Below are positions 24,427-32,949 of a stretch of DNA of 50,140 bases, piece by piece. The notes under the pieces are model-generated. The model searched no databases. It was not told the DNA's origin and worked only from the letters and a program-made list of their open reading frames with translations. Origin of the DNA: Synergistaceae bacterium (GTDB lineage Bacteria; Synergistota; Synergistia; Synergistales; Aminobacteriaceae); assembly GCA_012521675.1 (NCBI GenBank), contig JAAYLU010000025.1, positions 1 to 50,140 of the forward strand. The letters run 5' to 3'. Each line of letters begins with the position of its first letter. Positions within the stretch are counted from its first letter, which is position 1. The translations under genes were made by a program, and so were the position numbers.

Positions 24427-25623
24427 CTAGCCCATCGCTATCCTCTTGGTGTCTCGGGCGATCACCAGCTCCTCGTCCGTCGGGACGACAAGTATGGCGA
24501 CCCTGCTGTCCTCCGCGCAGATCAGCGCCTCTTCGGCCCGTACCTTGTTCTTCTCCTTGTCTATCTTAATCCCCATGAACTCGAGCCCCGTGCAGATCTT
24601 CTCGCGGGTGCGAGAGCTGTTCTCGCCGATCCCCGCTGTGAAGACCAGCACGTCTATCCCGCCCATGGCGGCGGCGTAGGATGCGACGTACTTCTTCGCC
24701 GTGTAGCATAGCATTTCCTCGGCCAGCTTCGCCCTCTGGTTTCCCGAGTCGGCGGCCTCTTCAATATCGCGCAGGTCGCTGCTGACCCCGGAGATGCCCA
24801 GCAGGCCGCTCTCCTTGTTCAACACGTGGCTCATCGCCTTGTTGTCGATCGCCTCGTGCTCCTGGAGATAGGAGACCAGCACCGGGTCCACATCGCCGGA
24901 GCGAGTTCCCATGATGATCCCGGGAAGGGGGCTGAAACCCATGCTGGTGTCGACGGACACGCCGCCCTTCACCGCCGTGATGGAACTTCCGTTGCCCATG
25001 TGACAGGTCACTATGTTGAGGGACTCCACCGGCTTCTTCAGGATCTCCGCGGCCCTGTACGATACGTAGTAGTGGCTGGTGCCGTGGAAGCCGTAGCGGC
25101 GGACCTTGTATTTTTCGTAGTAGTGGTATGGAATGCCGTACATGTAGGCGTAGCCCGGCATAGTCTGGTGGAAGGCCGTGTCGAAGACCCCGACCTGCGG
25201 GATGTTGGGCAGCTCCTCCGTGACAGCGTAGATGCCCATCAGGTTGGCCGGGTTGTGCAGCGGAGCGAGGGGGACGCACTCCTCAAGCGCGTCTATGACG
25301 TCGTGCGTGATCAGGACGGACCCGGCGTACCTCTCTCCCGCGTGGACCACCCTGTGTCCGACGGCGGTGAGCTCATCAAGGCTCTTGAGGACGCCGTGAC
25401 CTGCGTCGAGAAGCGCCTCGACGACGATCTTGAAGGCCACCTTGTGGTTCGGGATGTCGGCGTTCTTGGTCACGGTATCCATACCGGTCTTGGTGTGCTT
25501 GATACGTGCGCCCTCGATTCCGATCCTCTCCACCAGCCCCTTCGCGAGGACGGATTCGTCTCTCATGTCGAAAAGCTGGTACTTAAGGGATGAGCTGCCG
25601 CAGTTGATTACAAGGATCTTCAT
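24427..25623 (-). CDS. ackA: Acetate kinase
   Basis: Interconverts acetyl phosphate plus ADP and acetate plus ATP, the ATP-yielding step after PFOR and phosphotransacetylase. The 398-residue protein starts MKILVINCGSSSLKYQLFD (ATG at 25623 behind AGGAAGGG), although the frame runs to 25767. It contains the VFDTAFHQTMP, GFHGTSHYYVSYRAAE, THMGNGSS-like CHMGNGSSITAV and FTAGIGENS motifs. Substitutions such as YGIPYHYYEKY are normal variation. It is divergent from tmcAL and leads the yceD-rpmF unit. Confidence 0.96.
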   Translation of the reverse strand: MKILVINCGSSSLKYQLFDMRDESVLAKGLVERIGIEGARIKHTKTGMDTVTKNADIPNHKVAFKIVVEALLDAGHGVLKSLDELTAVGHRVVHAGERYAGSVLITHDVIDALEECVPLAPLHNPANLMGIYAVTEELPNIPQVGVFDTAFHQTMPGYAYMYGIPYHYYEKYKVRRYGFHGTSHYYVSYRAAEILKKPVESLNIVTCHMGNGSSITAVKGGVSVDTSMGFSPLPGIIMGTRSGDVDPVLVSYLQEHEAIDNKAMSHVLNKESGLLGISGVSSDLRDIEEAADSGNQRAKLAEEMLCYTAKKYVASYAAAMGGIDVLVFTAGIGENSSRTREKICTGLEFMGIKIDKEKNKVRAEEALICAEDSRVAILVVPTDEELVIARDTKRIAMG

Positions 25624-25646
25624 AAAACATTTCCCTTCCTCTCGTA

Positions 25647-25676
25647 TTGACCTGGCTCTTTCACCGGGTGTATCGT
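25647..25676 (+). promoter_or_regulatory. candidate tmcAL promoter
   Basis: TTGACC (25647-25652) and TATCGT (25671-25676) are 18 bases apart, and a purine-rich AAAGGGGG follows at 25685-25692. A leader of only about 20 bases to the start is implied. Confidence 0.35.
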
Positions 25677-25701
25677 TATATGTGAAAGGGGGCCGGTCGC
25701 T

Positions 25702-26958
25702 ATATATGAGAACTACGTCGGCATAGTAGCCGAGTACAACCCGCTGCACAACGGACACGCGCACCACATAAACCGCGCCAGGGAGCTGGCAGGAGCAGAC
25801 GGAGCTGTCGTCGCCATCCTCTCCTCCTACTTCACGCAGAGAGGCGAACCGGCGCTGCTGAGCCCGTGGGACCGGGCCGAGAGCGCTCTCTCGGCCGGGG
25901 CCAACCTGGTGCTTGGCCTGCCCGCCTTCTTTTCATGCCACAACGCCGGAGTTTTCGCGTCCGGCGCTGTGGACACTCTGGCGGCGACCGGTGTCGTTGG
26001 TTCGCTGTCCTTCGGGATGGAAGATCCGGATTTTGACGTCTCGTCACTCATCGATATTCTAGTCCACGAGCCCGTAACTTTCAAGGATACTCTGAAAAAA
26101 CATCTGAATTCTGGTTTTTCCTACGTGAAAGCCAGGGCGAAGGCGCTTGGCACCATCGACCCGGCCTATGAAAGGGTCGTTTCCTCCCCCAACAACTCTC
26201 TGGCCCTTGCGTACATGGAGCGAATCAGGAGGATGGGACACAAGTTGAACTGCTTTCCCGTGCGCAGGACGGGCGGCGGCTACCACGACCCCTCTCTTCC
26301 TTCCGAGCCGAAGGACGGTTTTTTTGCAAGTGCCACCGCCATCCGCAGGGGCATAGCGGAGAAGGGGCTTGAACACATCTCCTCCGCCGTACCGCCGGGG
26401 AGTTTGGAGGTGCTCGAGAGGTGCATGGCCGACGGGCGCTTCGTGCCCTCGACCGAGCTCTTGTGGAGGACGGTGCGCGCGCTCGTCCTCAGGACACCGG
26501 CAGCCGACCTCGCCCGATACTCCGAGATGGGCGAGGGGATGGAGAACAGGCTCTTGAAGTTTGCGGAGGACAGCAGGACCTGGGAGGAGTTCATAGGAAA
26601 GTGCGTTACCGGGAGGTACCCGAGGGGACGGGTTCAAAGACAGGCCATCCATCTCCTGCTCGGAGTGGAACACGACGACAACCGGGCACTGCAGGCGAAC
26701 GGCCCGGCCTACATCCGGCCTCTGGCCGCCGACGGGGCCGGACTCGAGATACTGAGGCGAATGAGGAAGAGCGCCTCCCTGCCCGTCAGAGGCAAACTGC
26801 CGGCCGCGAGGCGGGGAGCGGAGGGGCTGCTGGCCCGAATAGAGCTTGTTGCGGCAGGAATCTGGGAGGGGCTGACCCCCTCCTTCCAGGCGGGCTCGGA
26901 GAAGAGACGATGCTTCTTCACGGCGCGAGAGTGTGAGGGAGAGGAAACCTCTCCCTGA
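25702..26958 (+). CDS. tmcAL: tRNA(Met) cytidine acetate ligase (TmcAL/YlbM-like)
   Basis: Uses acetate and ATP to acetylate C34 of elongator tRNA-Met. The nucleotidyltransferase motif VGIVAEYNPLHNGH is followed by SSYFTQRGEPALLSPWDRAE, ANLVLGLPAFFSCHNAG, SPNNSLALAYME and, later, ASATAIRRGI, as in the family. The coding frame is open from 25651, yet it has no ATG, GTG or TTG before the conserved motif. ATA at 25702 is 9 bases from AAAGGGGG (25685-25692). An ATG at 25706 is one base out of frame: adding one G there would give MENYVGIVAEYN. So either a non-standard AUA start, a one-base deletion, or a sequence error. The 3-prime end overlaps convergent coaD by 41 bases. Confidence 0.82.
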   Translation: MYENYVGIVAEYNPLHNGHAHHINRARELAGADGAVVAILSSYFTQRGEPALLSPWDRAESALSAGANLVLGLPAFFSCHNAGVFASGAVDTLAATGVVGSLSFGMEDPDFDVSSLIDILVHEPVTFKDTLKKHLNSGFSYVKARAKALGTIDPAYERVVSSPNNSLALAYMERIRRMGHKLNCFPVRRTGGGYHDPSLPSEPKDGFFASATAIRRGIAEKGLEHISSAVPPGSLEVLERCMADGRFVPSTELLWRTVRALVLRTPAADLARYSEMGEGMENRLLKFAEDSRTWEEFIGKCVTGRYPRGRVQRQAIHLLLGVEHDDNRALQANGPAYIRPLAADGAGLEILRRMRKSASLPVRGKLPAARRGAEGLLARIELVAAGIWEGLTPSFQAGSEKRRCFFTARECEGEETSP

Positions 26959-27424
26959 GCCTGCGGAAGACGCCAGGAGGCACCATCTCGTGGACCGCGC
27001 CGCCGAACTGGTAGATCTCCTTGACGGCGTTGGACGACAGGTATGAATACCTGGCCTCCGTGACTATGAACAGTGTCTCGATATCGGGTGCGAGCTGCCT
27101 GTTCATAAGTGCGAGCTGGAACTCGTACTCGAAGTCCGACAGGGCCCTGAGCCCCCGTATTATTATCCTGCTCCTCTCCTGCCGAAGAAAGTCCACGAGC
27201 AGGCCCGAGAATGCCCCCACCTTGACGTTGTTCAGATGGCTCAACGCCTCCCTCGCCATGGCCTTTCTCTCCTCCACGGTGAAGGCGGCCTTCTTCTGGG
27301 GATTCAACAGGACGCTGACTATCACCTCGTCGAACAACGCCGCCGCCCTTTCCGCGATATATATATGCCCGTTTGTTATAGGATCGAATGAACCGGGATA
27401 GACTGCGCTGATAAAACCCTTCAT
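26918..27424 (-). CDS. coaD: Phosphopantetheine adenylyltransferase
   Basis: Fourth step of CoA synthesis. The 168-residue protein has SAVYPGSFDPITNGHIYIAERAA (with the TNGH nucleotidyltransferase motif) and RGLRALSDFEYEFQLALMNRQL. The usual ISSTKVRE is replaced by SYLSSNAVKEI, within the family range. Its ATG overlaps the rsmD stop by four bases. CoaBC lies elsewhere in the window. Confidence 0.95.
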   Translation of the reverse strand: MKGFISAVYPGSFDPITNGHIYIAERAAALFDEVIVSVLLNPQKKAAFTVEERKAMAREALSHLNNVKVGAFSGLLVDFLRQERSRIIIRGLRALSDFEYEFQLALMNRQLAPDIETLFIVTEARYSYLSSNAVKEIYQFGGAVHEMVPPGVFRRLRERFPLPHTLAP

Positions 27425-27972
27425 CGATCATCGGCTCCCTTCTGCTCTGATCCGTCCTCGCGGCCGCTCGCGCTCGTCAAAAAGGAGAGAGCGCTGTCCC
27501 CGTACCTTCGGCAGTCCGTCACCAGGTAGGAGGTACCCTCCGGTATCGTCTCCCTGGCCGAGTGCTCGATCACAGCGACCCCGTCATCCTTCAGCACGCC
27601 TCCGCTCTCGGGGAAGAGCAACCCCGGCAGCTCGGCGGGCCATCCAGCCCCATAGGGCGGATCCGCGAACACTACGTCGAACAGCCTCCCCTTTCGTCTC
27701 AGAAAGGAGAGAGCCCTGCGCACATCCATCGAGAGCAGCGAGAAGGAGGGATGACCTGCGAACAGGGCCCGTATCTCCCTGGAGCGTGCAGGCAGAGTCT
27801 CGACCGCCACCACGCAATCCGCGCCCAGGTCCGCCGCCTTTTTCGCGACCCTTCCCGTGCCGGAGAAGAGATCGAGAAACGATCGGCCGCTCATGTCACC
27901 CAGTATGTTGAAAAGAGCGTTCATGACGATTCCCGATGTCGGACGGACCTCCCGGACCAGCTCTCCCCTCAC
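27421..27972 (-). CDS. rsmD: 16S rRNA (guanine966-N2)-methyltransferase
   Basis: Methylates G966 of 16S rRNA. The 183-residue protein begins MRGELVREVRPTSGIVMNALFNIL (the family RPT..vREA region), then DLFSGTGRVAKKAADLGAD (SAM-binding loop) and the catalytic VFADPPYGAG. RsmD next to coaD is a widespread pair. Four-base overlaps tie it to trmB and coaD. Confidence 0.94.
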   Translation of the reverse strand: MRGELVREVRPTSGIVMNALFNILGDMSGRSFLDLFSGTGRVAKKAADLGADCVVAVETLPARSREIRALFAGHPSFSLLSMDVRRALSFLRRKGRLFDVVFADPPYGAGWPAELPGLLFPESGGVLKDDGVAVIEHSARETIPEGTSYLVTDCRRYGDSALSFLTSASGREDGSEQKGADDR

Positions 27973-28952
27973 GGGTTCGTCTCCCCGTCTGGTCCGGCGG
28001 AAGCGCCGCTGCAGTGCCTTTCGACGGCGGAGGCCAGCCCCCTGATGGCGCCCTTGACCGAGCCGGTCAGATAGGGGCTAGAGTAAGGGGCGACCTTCAC
28101 AAGCACGTCGTCCTCCCTCTCGACCAGCATCAGGAAAAACTTCTGCTCGAACCCGCCGTCCGTGCATACGGCCTCGACCAAGTGCTCTCCTCCCTTTCCG
28201 GAGGAGTACGTTTTTTTCAACACCCAGAGGGAATCCTCCGTTTTTCCCTCGAGATTGTAAAGGCTTTTCATCAGATCCGACAGAGGGCCGCAGCCCGGAA
28301 CCAAGATATGCAAATCCTCGGACCTCCCTAACCGGGGGGGCGTCTTCACGCCCTCCTCCTCTCTCTTGACAAACCTGAGACGGTACAGGCTCTTCCCCAT
28401 CTCCGTCCACTTTCGCTCGTATTTCGTAGTCACCGGTCGCGGAGGGTTCTCGTCCCACTCGACTGGAAAAAAAGTGGATTCCTCCGCGAAAGAGTCCCTC
28501 ACTTCGAGCGCGAACCACTCCTCGTCCGTCATCAGCTCGAAGAAGCCGTCCGCCCCCAATGCACCGGAGATCCGCGAAGGAAATCCCTCGCCGGAGAGCC
28601 TGCGCTTCGTGTGCCTCTTCTTCGGCCAGGGGCAGGGAAAGTTCATGAAGATCCCGTCGAGCGAGCCACGGGGCAAACATTCCTTAAGGAAAAACCTCGC
28701 GTCGCAGCAGACGAGAAAGACATTCTCCGTTCCCTCTTTGACAACCCGCTTCAACGCGCGCAACACGCATGAACGGGACATCTCCGCTCCCCAGAAGATG
28801 GCGTCCCGATCCTCCCTCGCAAGGTGAAGCAGGTACTCTCCGTTGCCAAAACCAAGCTCCAGAAAGACGGGTACCCCCGCACGACCCCTCGCGAGATCCA
28901 GGGGAAGAGACTCTCTCTCCGGAAGAATTATAATGCCGCTTGCGTCGATCAA
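27969..28952 (-). CDS. trmB: tRNA (guanine46-N7)-methyltransferase with C-terminal extension
   Basis: Residues up to about 210 carry the TrmB core: FLELGFGNGEYLLHLA (SAM loop), GAEMSRSCVLRALKR, GIFMNFPCPWPKKRHTKRRL (the usual NFPDPWPKKRH) and FELMTDEEWFA, with TKYERKWTEMGKSLYRLRF. The FPDPWPK Asp is Cys here (FPCPWPK). About 115 further residues form a beta-rich extension; I recall similar ones in Aquifex and Thermotoga TrmB. The start is a TTG (28952) with GGAG seven bases upstream. Confidence 0.9.
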   Translation of the reverse strand: MIDASGIIILPERESLPLDLARGRAGVPVFLELGFGNGEYLLHLAREDRDAIFWGAEMSRSCVLRALKRVVKEGTENVFLVCCDARFFLKECLPRGSLDGIFMNFPCPWPKKRHTKRRLSGEGFPSRISGALGADGFFELMTDEEWFALEVRDSFAEESTFFPVEWDENPPRPVTTKYERKWTEMGKSLYRLRFVKREEEGVKTPPRLGRSEDLHILVPGCGPLSDLMKSLYNLEGKTEDSLWVLKKTYSSGKGGEHLVEAVCTDGGFEQKFFLMLVEREDDVLVKVAPYSSPYLTGSVKGAIRGLASAVERHCSGASAGPDGETNP

Positions 28953-28991
28953 TTGGTCGCTCCTGTAAAACTATTATCCTCGAACAAGACG

Positions 28992-28997
28992 ATTATA
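28992..28997 (-). promoter_or_regulatory. candidate -10 box of the trmB-rsmD-coaD operon
   Basis: A perfect TATAAT on the minus strand, about 40 bases upstream of the trmB start. The -35 is weak (TGACGT with an 18-base spacer). Confidence 0.4.
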
Positions 28998-29027
28998 ACA
29001 GTCCCTCAGGCGAATACGTCACGGCAT

Positions 29028-29057
29028 AAAAAAACGGGGCAACTTAAGTCGCCCCGT
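29028..29057 (-). terminator. minus-strand intrinsic terminator without an obvious gene
   Basis: ACGGGGC pairs with GCCCCGT around a 10-base loop, then TTTTTTT on the minus strand. It would stop leftward transcription just before the trmB promoter. Confidence 0.8.
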
Positions 29058-29125
29058 CAGAGAGCAAGGCCGGAATGAACGGGTCATTGATGGCAAAAGT
29101 GGCTTTTTCGCGCTTTTTCTCCGAG
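29029..29125 (-). ncRNA. possible small RNA (about 100 nt)
   Basis: An orphan minus-strand terminator (29057-29029) is preceded by about 70 bases without a gene and by a TATAAT at 29137-29132; the -35 (CAAGAA) is poor. The predicted RNA would end in the terminator hairpin. It could also be an mRNA leader or just a barrier to antisense transcription. Confidence 0.2.
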
Positions 29126-29175
29126 ATGCGGATTATACATAATGCAAAATCCCGTTCTTGATGTAGAATATGGTA

Positions 29176-29211
29176 GGGTGTCAGAGACACCCGGCGGGTT
29201 TTTCGCGCCGG
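29176..29211 (+). promoter_or_regulatory. two overlapping hairpins upstream of the PFOR gene
   Basis: GGGTGTC/GACACCC (29176-29192, loop AGA) and CCGGCG/CGCCGG (29191-29211) share the CC at 29191-29192, so they compete for those bases. Whether the PFOR transcript includes them is unknown. Confidence 0.4.
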
Positions 29212-29236
29212 ACAGTTTGTGAATAATAAAACAGGT

Positions 29237-29258
29237 GCTGCCGCCCGGCGGCGGCAGC
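29237..29258 (+). promoter_or_regulatory. strong hairpin in the PFOR leader
   Basis: GCTGCCGCC pairs perfectly with GGCGGCAGC around CGGC. It lies 27 bases before the PFOR ATG, upstream of its AGAGGGGG, and may stabilise a short 5-prime end. Confidence 0.5.
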
Positions 29259-29285
29259 CCTGAAAAATCAAGAGGGGGTACATCA

Positions 29286-32200
29286 ATGAAGAGAAACTGG
29301 AAATCGATGGACGGCAACACCGCAGCAGCGCACGTGTCATATGCGTTCACGGAGGTCGCCGCGATCTACCCGATCACGCCGTCCTCGAACATGCCCGAGG
29401 TAGTCGACGAATGGGCGGCCCGCGGCAGGAAGAACATCTTCGGCAAGCCGGTGATGGTCACGGAGCTCCAGTCGGAGGCAGGCGCGGCGGGGGCAGTCCA
29501 CGGCTCCCTTTCCGCCGGATCGCTCTCGACCACCTTCACAGCGTCCCAGGGGCTGCTCCTGATGATGCCCAACATGTACAAGATCTCCGGCGAGCTTCTG
29601 CCGGGCGTCTTCGACGTTACGGCCAGGGCCGTGGCGGGGCACGCCCTCTCCATCTTCGGCGACCACAGCGACGTGATGGCGTGCAGGGGCACGGGCTTCG
29701 CCTTTCTCGCCTCCGGCAGCGTGCAGGAAGTCATGGACCTGACGGCGGTCGCGCACCTGTCGGCCATCAAGGGAAGCCTGCCCTTCGTGAACTTCTTCGA
29801 CGGGTTCAGGACCTCCCACGAGATTCAGAAGATCGACGAGCTTCAGTACGAGGACTTGGCCAAGCTTGTCGACTACGAAGCGCTGGCAAAGTTTAGAGCC
29901 CGCGCGATGAACCCGGAGCGCCCCTTCCAGAAGGGCACCGCCCAGAACCCGGACATCTTCTTCCAGGCGAAGGAGGCCGCGAACAGGTTCTACACGGTCA
30001 TCCCCGACATAGTCGAGCACTACATGCAGGAGATCAAGAAGCTGACCGGCAGGGAGTACCACCCGTTCAAGTACTACGGCGACCCGGAGGCAGAGAGCAT
30101 CATCGTCGCCATGGGCTCGGTCTGCCAGGCGATCGAGGAGACGGTGGACTATCTGAACGCCCGCGGCGAGAGGACGGGCGTCATCGAGGTGCATTTGTAC
30201 AGGCCCTTCTCCGAGAAGTTCTTCTTCAACGTGCTTCCTGCGACGGTCAGGAGAATCGCCGTGCTCGACCGCTGCAAGGAGCCCGGCGCTCTCGGCGAGC
30301 CCCTGTTCGAAGACGTCTGCGCCCTGTTCAAGGACATGGCGGACGGCCCGCTCATCGTCGGCGGACGCTACGGCCTCGGCTCGAAGGACACCACCCCGAC
30401 CCATATCAAGTCGGTGTTCGACAACCTGAAGCTCTACCAGCCAAAGGACAACTTCACGATCAGCATTGTCGACGACGTGACCCACACCTCCCTGCCCGTG
30501 CAGGAGCACATAGCGGCCGCCCCGGAGGGGACGATCCGCTGCAAGTTCTGGGGCCTGGGCTCGGACGGCACGGTCGGAGCGAACAAGAACTCGATCATGA
30601 TCATAGGCGACAGGACGGACATGTACGCACAGGGATACTTTGCGTACGACTCGAAGAAGTCCGGCGGAATCACGGTCTCTCACCTTCGCTTCGGCGACAA
30701 GCCGATCAAGTCGACCTACCTCATCGACATGGCCGACTTTATCGCCTGCCACAAGCAGGAGTACGTCAACCTCTACGACGTGCTGAGCGGCCTTAAGAAG
30801 GGCGGATCCTTCCTCCTTAACACCCAGTGGACGACCGTCGAGGAGCTTGAGAAGCACCTTCCCTCCAAGATGAGAAGGGCGCTGGCCAACGACGAGATAC
30901 AGTTCTACGTCCTCAACGGGACGGACATAGCGGAGGAGATCGGCCTCGGCAACAGGATAAACATGATCATGCAGGCGGCGTTCTTCAAGCTGGCCAATGT
31001 CATCCCCATCGACGACGCGGTCAAGTACATGAAGGAGGCCATAGAGGATACCTACGGACGCTACGGCGAGAAGGTCGTGAAGATGAACTTCAAGGCCGTG
31101 GACGAGGGGATCAACGCCCTCAAGAAGATCGACGTGCCTGCGGAGTGGGCGAACGCGACCACGGAACCGGAGCTCCTCTCCGGCCTGTCGGGCGAGATAC
31201 CCTGCTTCGTAAAGGATGTGTGCATGGAGATCAACGCCCAGCGCGGAGACTCCCTCCCCGTCAGCGCCTTCCTCGGAAAAGAGGATGGGCACTTCCCGTC
31301 GGGCACCGCTGCCTACGAGAAGCGCGGAGTCGCGGTCAACGTCCCGGAGTGGAAGGCGGACAAGTGCATCCAGTGCAACCAGTGCTCGATGGTCTGCCCG
31401 CACGCCGCTATCCGTCCATTCCTGCTGAACGAGCAGGAGGTGTCGGCCGCCCCCGATGGATTCGGCGCGGTCGATGTCAAGGGGAAGGAGTTCCCCGGTT
31501 ACAAGTACAAGATGCAGGTGGACGTCCTCGACTGCCTCGCCTGCGGCAACTGCGCGGACATCTGCCCGACGAGCGCGCTGGAGATGAAGCCGCTGGCATC
31601 GCAGGAGCACGAGATCCCCAACTGGAACTACGCCATAGAGAACATCTCGGACAAGTCCGGCGAGACGAATATCTTCACCGTCAAGGGAAGCCAGTTCTCT
31701 CAGCCTCTGATGGAGTTCTCCGGCGCTTGCGCGGGATGCGGCGAGACGCCGTACGTGAAGCTTGTCACCCAGCTCTTCGGCGACCGGATGCTGGTCGCCA
31801 ACGCAACCGGCTGCTCCTCCATCTGGGGAGGGTCTGCGCCCAACATGCCGTACACGGTCAACGCCAAGGGGCACGGCCCCGCATGGGCCAACTCGCTGTT
31901 CGAGGACAACGCCGAGTACGGTTACGGGATGAAACTCTCCATTAACGCCACGATGCAGTACATAGAGGATGCCATGAAGGATTTGCTGGCCCTCGACATC
32001 CCCGAGGATATGAAGGCTGTTTTCACCGAGTGGCTCGAGTCCAAGGATAACGGCGAGAAGTCCAAGGTGGCGGCTGAGAAGGTCATGTCCGTGCTCGACA
32101 GGGACATCGGCCCCGAGGGGAATAAACTGCTCTGCGAGATCGCCTGCCGCAAGGACTACCTCGTGAAGAAGTCCGTCTGGATCTTCGGCGGCGACGGATG

Positions 32201-32843
32201 GGCGTACGACATCGGCTTCGGCGGGCTCGACCACGTGCTCGCCTCCGGGGAGGACATCAACGTCCTCGTGCTGGACACGGAGGTCTACTCGAACACCGGA
32301 GGACAGTCGTCCAAGGCGACTCAGACAGCGGCAATCGCGAAGTTCGCCGCGTCCGGAAAGAAGGTCAAGAAGAAGGACCTTGGCCGCATTGCCATGACCT
32401 ACGGCTACGTCTACGTGGCGCAGGTCGGCATGGGCGCGGACAAGAACCAGCTCATGAGGGCGCTCAAGGAGGCCGAGGCATACAAGGGACCGTCCCTGGT
32501 CATCGCGTACGCCCCCTGCATCGCCCACGGTATCAGCGCCGGGATGGGCAAGACCCAGGATCAGACCAAGAAGGCGGTTGAGGCCGGCTACTGGCACCTG
32601 TACAGGTACAACCCCGAGCTGGCGGACGAGGGCAAGAACCCGTTCATCCTCGACTCGAAGGAGCCGAAGGCGGACTTCAAGGAGTACCTGATGAGCGAGG
32701 TTCGCTACGCCTCCCTGAAGAAGGAGTTCCCGGAGACGGCGGACGAGCTCTTCGATAAGGCCACAAGGGACGCGAAGGAACGGTACGAGATCTACAAGCA
32801 GCTCGCCGAGATGGGCAAGGAGCCCGTGAAGGCGGAGGCATAG
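29286..32843 (+). CDS. nifJ: Pyruvate:ferredoxin (flavodoxin) oxidoreductase, single-chain
   Basis: Oxidises pyruvate with CoA to acetyl-CoA, CO2 and reduced ferredoxin. The 1185-residue chain has all PFOR domains: an N-terminal pyruvate/TPP domain (AAIYPITPSSNMPE, about 26-37), the central transketolase-like and gamma parts, two 4Fe-4S clusters (CIQCNQCSMVCP, about 693-703; CLACGNCADICP, about 749-760), a proximal-cluster Cys pair (SGACAGCGETPY), and the TPP signature GDGWAYDIGFGGLDHV with NTGGQSSKAT. AYAPCIAHGI holds the last cluster Cys. Start at the ATG 29286 (AAGAGGGGG upstream). Codon use is strongly biased, suggesting high expression. Its acetyl-CoA would feed acetate kinase and fatty-acid synthesis. 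Confidence 0.97.
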   Translation: MKRNWKSMDGNTAAAHVSYAFTEVAAIYPITPSSNMPEVVDEWAARGRKNIFGKPVMVTELQSEAGAAGAVHGSLSAGSLSTTFTASQGLLLMMPNMYKISGELLPGVFDVTARAVAGHALSIFGDHSDVMACRGTGFAFLASGSVQEVMDLTAVAHLSAIKGSLPFVNFFDGFRTSHEIQKIDELQYEDLAKLVDYEALAKFRARAMNPERPFQKGTAQNPDIFFQAKEAANRFYTVIPDIVEHYMQEIKKLTGREYHPFKYYGDPEAESIIVAMGSVCQAIEETVDYLNARGERTGVIEVHLYRPFSEKFFFNVLPATVRRIAVLDRCKEPGALGEPLFEDVCALFKDMADGPLIVGGRYGLGSKDTTPTHIKSVFDNLKLYQPKDNFTISIVDDVTHTSLPVQEHIAAAPEGTIRCKFWGLGSDGTVGANKNSIMIIGDRTDMYAQGYFAYDSKKSGGITVSHLRFGDKPIKSTYLIDMADFIACHKQEYVNLYDVLSGLKKGGSFLLNTQWTTVEELEKHLPSKMRRALANDEIQFYVLNGTDIAEEIGLGNRINMIMQAAFFKLANVIPIDDAVKYMKEAIEDTYGRYGEKVVKMNFKAVDEGINALKKIDVPAEWANATTEPELLSGLSGEIPCFVKDVCMEINAQRGDSLPVSAFLGKEDGHFPSGTAAYEKRGVAVNVPEWKADKCIQCNQCSMVCPHAAIRPFLLNEQEVSAAPDGFGAVDVKGKEFPGYKYKMQVDVLDCLACGNCADICPTSALEMKPLASQEHEIPNWNYAIENISDKSGETNIFTVKGSQFSQPLMEFSGACAGCGETPYVKLVTQLFGDRMLVANATGCSSIWGGSAPNMPYTVNAKGHGPAWANSLFEDNAEYGYGMKLSINATMQYIEDAMKDLLALDIPEDMKAVFTEWLESKDNGEKSKVAAEKVMSVLDRDIGPEGNKLLCEIACRKDYLVKKSVWIFGGDGWAYDIGFGGLDHVLASGEDINVLVLDTEVYSNTGGQSSKATQTAAIAKFAASGKKVKKKDLGRIAMTYGYVYVAQVGMGADKNQLMRALKEAEAYKGPSLVIAYAPCIAHGISAGMGKTQDQTKKAVEAGYWHLYRYNPELADEGKNPFILDSKEPKADFKEYLMSEVRYASLKKEFPETADELFDKATRDAKERYEIYKQLAEMGKEPVKAEA

Positions 32844-32861
32844 CACAGTACTGCATTGCTG

Positions 32862-32897
32862 AAAAAGGAGAGGGGGAATTCCCCCTCTCCTTTTTTT
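32862..32897 (+). terminator. terminator of the PFOR gene
   Basis: A perfect palindrome (AAAAAGGAGAGGGGGAA with its reverse complement) ends in seven Ts, 18 bases after the stop. Confidence 0.95.
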
Positions 32898-32908
32898 CGT
32901 CTTTCTCC

Positions 32909-32938
32909 TTGACGGCGGGCGGTTCTGTCCGGTATAAT
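32909..32938 (+). promoter_or_regulatory. tRNA-Pro promoter
   Basis: TTGACG (32909-32914) and TATAAT (32933-32938), 18 bases apart, ending 11 bases before the tRNA. Confidence 0.8.
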
Positions 32939-32949
32939 TCATCCATAAT

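Larger units (their letters stand above)
28953..29285. other. 333-base intergenic region between divergent trmB and PFOR genes
   Basis: No convincing protein gene. From left to right it holds the trmB promoter, a minus-strand intrinsic terminator, a minus-strand TATAAT, and three hairpins in the presumed leader of the PFOR mRNA. The PFOR promoter is unclear; AATAAT at 29222-29227 with TTTTTC 17 bases upstream is one weak option. Confidence 0.7.

Noticed and set aside
29058-29285. TPP riboswitch upstream of PFOR
   Set aside because: No CTGAGA-type P3/P5 conserved segment was found.
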